Below are positions 6,739 through 7,829 of a stretch of DNA of 7,829 nucleotides, one piece after another. The notes beneath the pieces were generated by a model. It did no database searches. It was not told where the DNA came from and worked only from the letters and a program-made list of their open reading frames with translations. How positions within the stretch are numbered: position 1 is the stretch's first letter; every line of letters begins with the position of its first letter. The stretch spans positions 1-7,829 of the forward strand of contig JAGGTT010000215.1 in NCBI GenBank assembly GCA_021163565.1, given 5' to 3'. The stretch is from Candidatus Tharpella sp. (lineage in GTDB: Bacteria > Desulfobacterota > Anaeroferrophillalia > Anaeroferrophillales > Tharpellaceae). Position numbers and translations under genes: made by a program.

Positions 6739-7829
6739 ACCTTGATCTCCTTGGCATCTTTATTAATCATCACCATATCGTATTTCATGGGAAAAACATC
6801 TTTGCTGCGATCGCGCTCGGGAACTACGGCATCAACCCCGCAGGTCTCCGACATCAAGGCATATTTGCCGGGGACCCCGCCGATGACACCGGGGCGCAAC
6901 TTTTTGGAATCCTGAGCCATGAAAACGGTGCCGTCGATATCGGTGCCGATAGTACAGTTGGGGCCGTCGATGGTTAAAGGCCGCAAGACTCGCTTGATCA
7001 ACTCAATCGCATTCTTGTCGGTTCGCTCACCCATCTCTCGATCAAAGAGTGGGGTGATAACGTCTTTGTAGTATTTCAAAGGGAAGTTCAACTGCTTACG
7101 TATATAGTGAAGAATGTGGCAGAAGACCTCGCTGTCGCTGCGGTAGCCGACATAACCGGGCAGACCCCGACTGGTAAGGAACTCGCGGATCGGGATAAAA
7201 GCGGTATTCTCGCCATTGGTCATGGTTGAGTAGCCTTCAAGAAAGAAGGGATGACAGGCGTAGAGGTTTATGGCGTAGTTGGTGTTCTGGCGGCCCTGGG
7301 CAAAGATATTTTTGGCGAGTAAGGGTTTTTTATCGAGGCCGAAAAAGAGCCCGACATCAAGCGGGTCACCAACCTCTTTTAAGGTGATCAGGTCAGGCCA
7401 GAAAGAGAAGATGATAATTGAATCATCGCTTTTCCCCATATCTCGTAACTCCAGGCGGGTTTTAGTCAGCAACTCATGCTGAATCTCCGGACTGGAGTCC
7501 TCGGCCCATTCCGGGTACTCATAGGCTCGAGCAAAGTAGAAACCACGAGCTTTCATATCGCCGCTGTAGTCTTTGATGCGTGGGTTCCAAAGGTGTTTAG
7601 TCTTGAAACCGAGTTTGACCATGTATTCATCCATGACCCTCAAACCCTCTTTGCTGCAGATGCCGGAGAGGATGGGAAACTCTTTTAATCCCAGGAACTC
7701 ACCGCCGAGATCACGTAAGACCAGACCGAGTCCGGAACCGTCATGACCTTCTTTCATGGTTTCCAGGGCCATGATATTTTCCATGGGGGAAAAGTAACTA
7801 TCTGAAATTATGGCACTTAGCCGACACAT
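6699..7829 (-). CDS. Glutamate synthase glutamine amidotransferase subunit (class II)
   Basis: This 376-residue stand-alone glutaminase frees ammonia from glutamine for the FMN subunit. It begins MCRLSAIIS, so Cys2 is the N-terminal nucleophile; the ATG is the last three bases of the window and the gene looks complete. By spacing, Arg180 and Thr183 (GRQNT), His193 (CHPFF), Asn205-Gly206 (MTNGENTAF) and Asp232 (SDSEVF) match Arg73, Thr76, His86, Asn98-Gly99 and Asp123 of GlmS-type domains. About 100 extra residues between Cys2 and Arg180 set it apart from compact class II domains. The last 40 bp overlap the FMN subunit gene, pointing to coupled translation. Any promoter lies outside the window. 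A similar split exists in N-methylglutamate synthase, but the reductase partner argues for glutamate synthase. Confidence 0.88.
   Translation of the reverse strand: MCRLSAIISDSYFSPMENIMALETMKEGHDGSGLGLVLRDLGGEFLGLKEFPILSGICSKEGLRVMDEYMVKLGFKTKHLWNPRIKDYSGDMKARGFYFARAYEYPEWAEDSSPEIQHELLTKTRLELRDMGKSDDSIIIFSFWPDLITLKEVGDPLDVGLFFGLDKKPLLAKNIFAQGRQNTNYAINLYACHPFFLEGYSTMTNGENTAFIPIREFLTSRGLPGYVGYRSDSEVFCHILHYIRKQLNFPLKYYKDVITPLFDREMGERTDKNAIELIKRVLRPLTIDGPNCTIGTDIDGTVFMAQDSKKLRPGVIGGVPGKYALMSETCGVDAVVPERDRSKDVFPMKYDMVMINKDAKEIKVWNQRYGSMSTVN
6747..6752 (-). promoter_or_regulatory. Shine-Dalgarno of the FMN subunit gene
   Basis: AAGGAG lies 8 bases before the ATG at 6738 and inside the 3' end of the amidotransferase gene. 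It fixes the start of the FMN subunit and allows re-initiation by ribosomes ending the overlapping gene. Confidence 0.8.

Noticed and set aside
2564..7829. N-methylglutamate synthase (MgsABC type)
   Set aside because: That enzyme has a similar three-way split, but the fused GltD-like reductase and ferredoxin modules, and the lack of other methylamine genes nearby, favour glutamate synthase.

Overview
All recognisable genes lie on the minus strand, so the window reads from its right end to its left. It looks like core metabolism of an anaerobic or facultative Gram-negative bacterium, most likely Desulfobacterota/Desulfuromonadia ('Deltaproteobacteria'). The grounds are the form of the glutamate synthase (three split genes carrying extra ferredoxin modules), a PurF with all four Fe-S cysteines but no propeptide, and moderate GC. 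This placement is inferred from protein character alone, without any database search.

Right part (7829 to 2564): a three-gene 'archaeal-type' glutamate synthase (GOGAT). The first gene is a stand-alone class II glutamine amidotransferase beginning MC; its ATG is exactly the last three bases of the window. The second gene overlaps it by 40 bp and has a good Shine-Dalgarno. It encodes the FMN-binding synthase core with an N-terminal double-[4Fe-4S] ferredoxin domain. After a 188-bp gap holding a perfect 12-bp inverted repeat comes a 776-residue fusion of the GXGXG (alpha subunit C-terminal) domain, a GltD-like FAD/NAD(P) reductase and a C-terminal double-[4Fe-4S] ferredoxin. Together they would make glutamate from glutamine plus 2-oxoglutarate.

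Middle (2577 to 2364): a 127-bp nested palindrome with 18-bp terminal inverted repeats and a 49-bp inner hairpin, resembling a MITE or REP-like element. It sits directly at the 3' end of the reductase gene and contains that gene's stop codon. Between it and purF is an AT-rich leader.

Left part (2363 to 1): purF (first committed step of purine synthesis, glutamine-dependent), then a short gap with a good sigma70-type promoter whose spacer contains a palindrome. That promoter should drive a two-gene NAD unit: an ADP-ribose-pyrophosphatase-like Nudix hydrolase and, 2 bp downstream, the start of glutamine-dependent NAD synthetase (nadE), cut by the window edge.

The common thread is glutamine use: GOGAT, PurF and NadE each carry a glutaminase domain, of two unrelated folds. 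I see no RNA genes, CRISPR arrays or phage genes. The most unusual items are the palindromic element at the reductase stop codon, the reductase fusion architecture, and the palindrome inside the Nudix-nadE promoter. I found no clearly new biological system.
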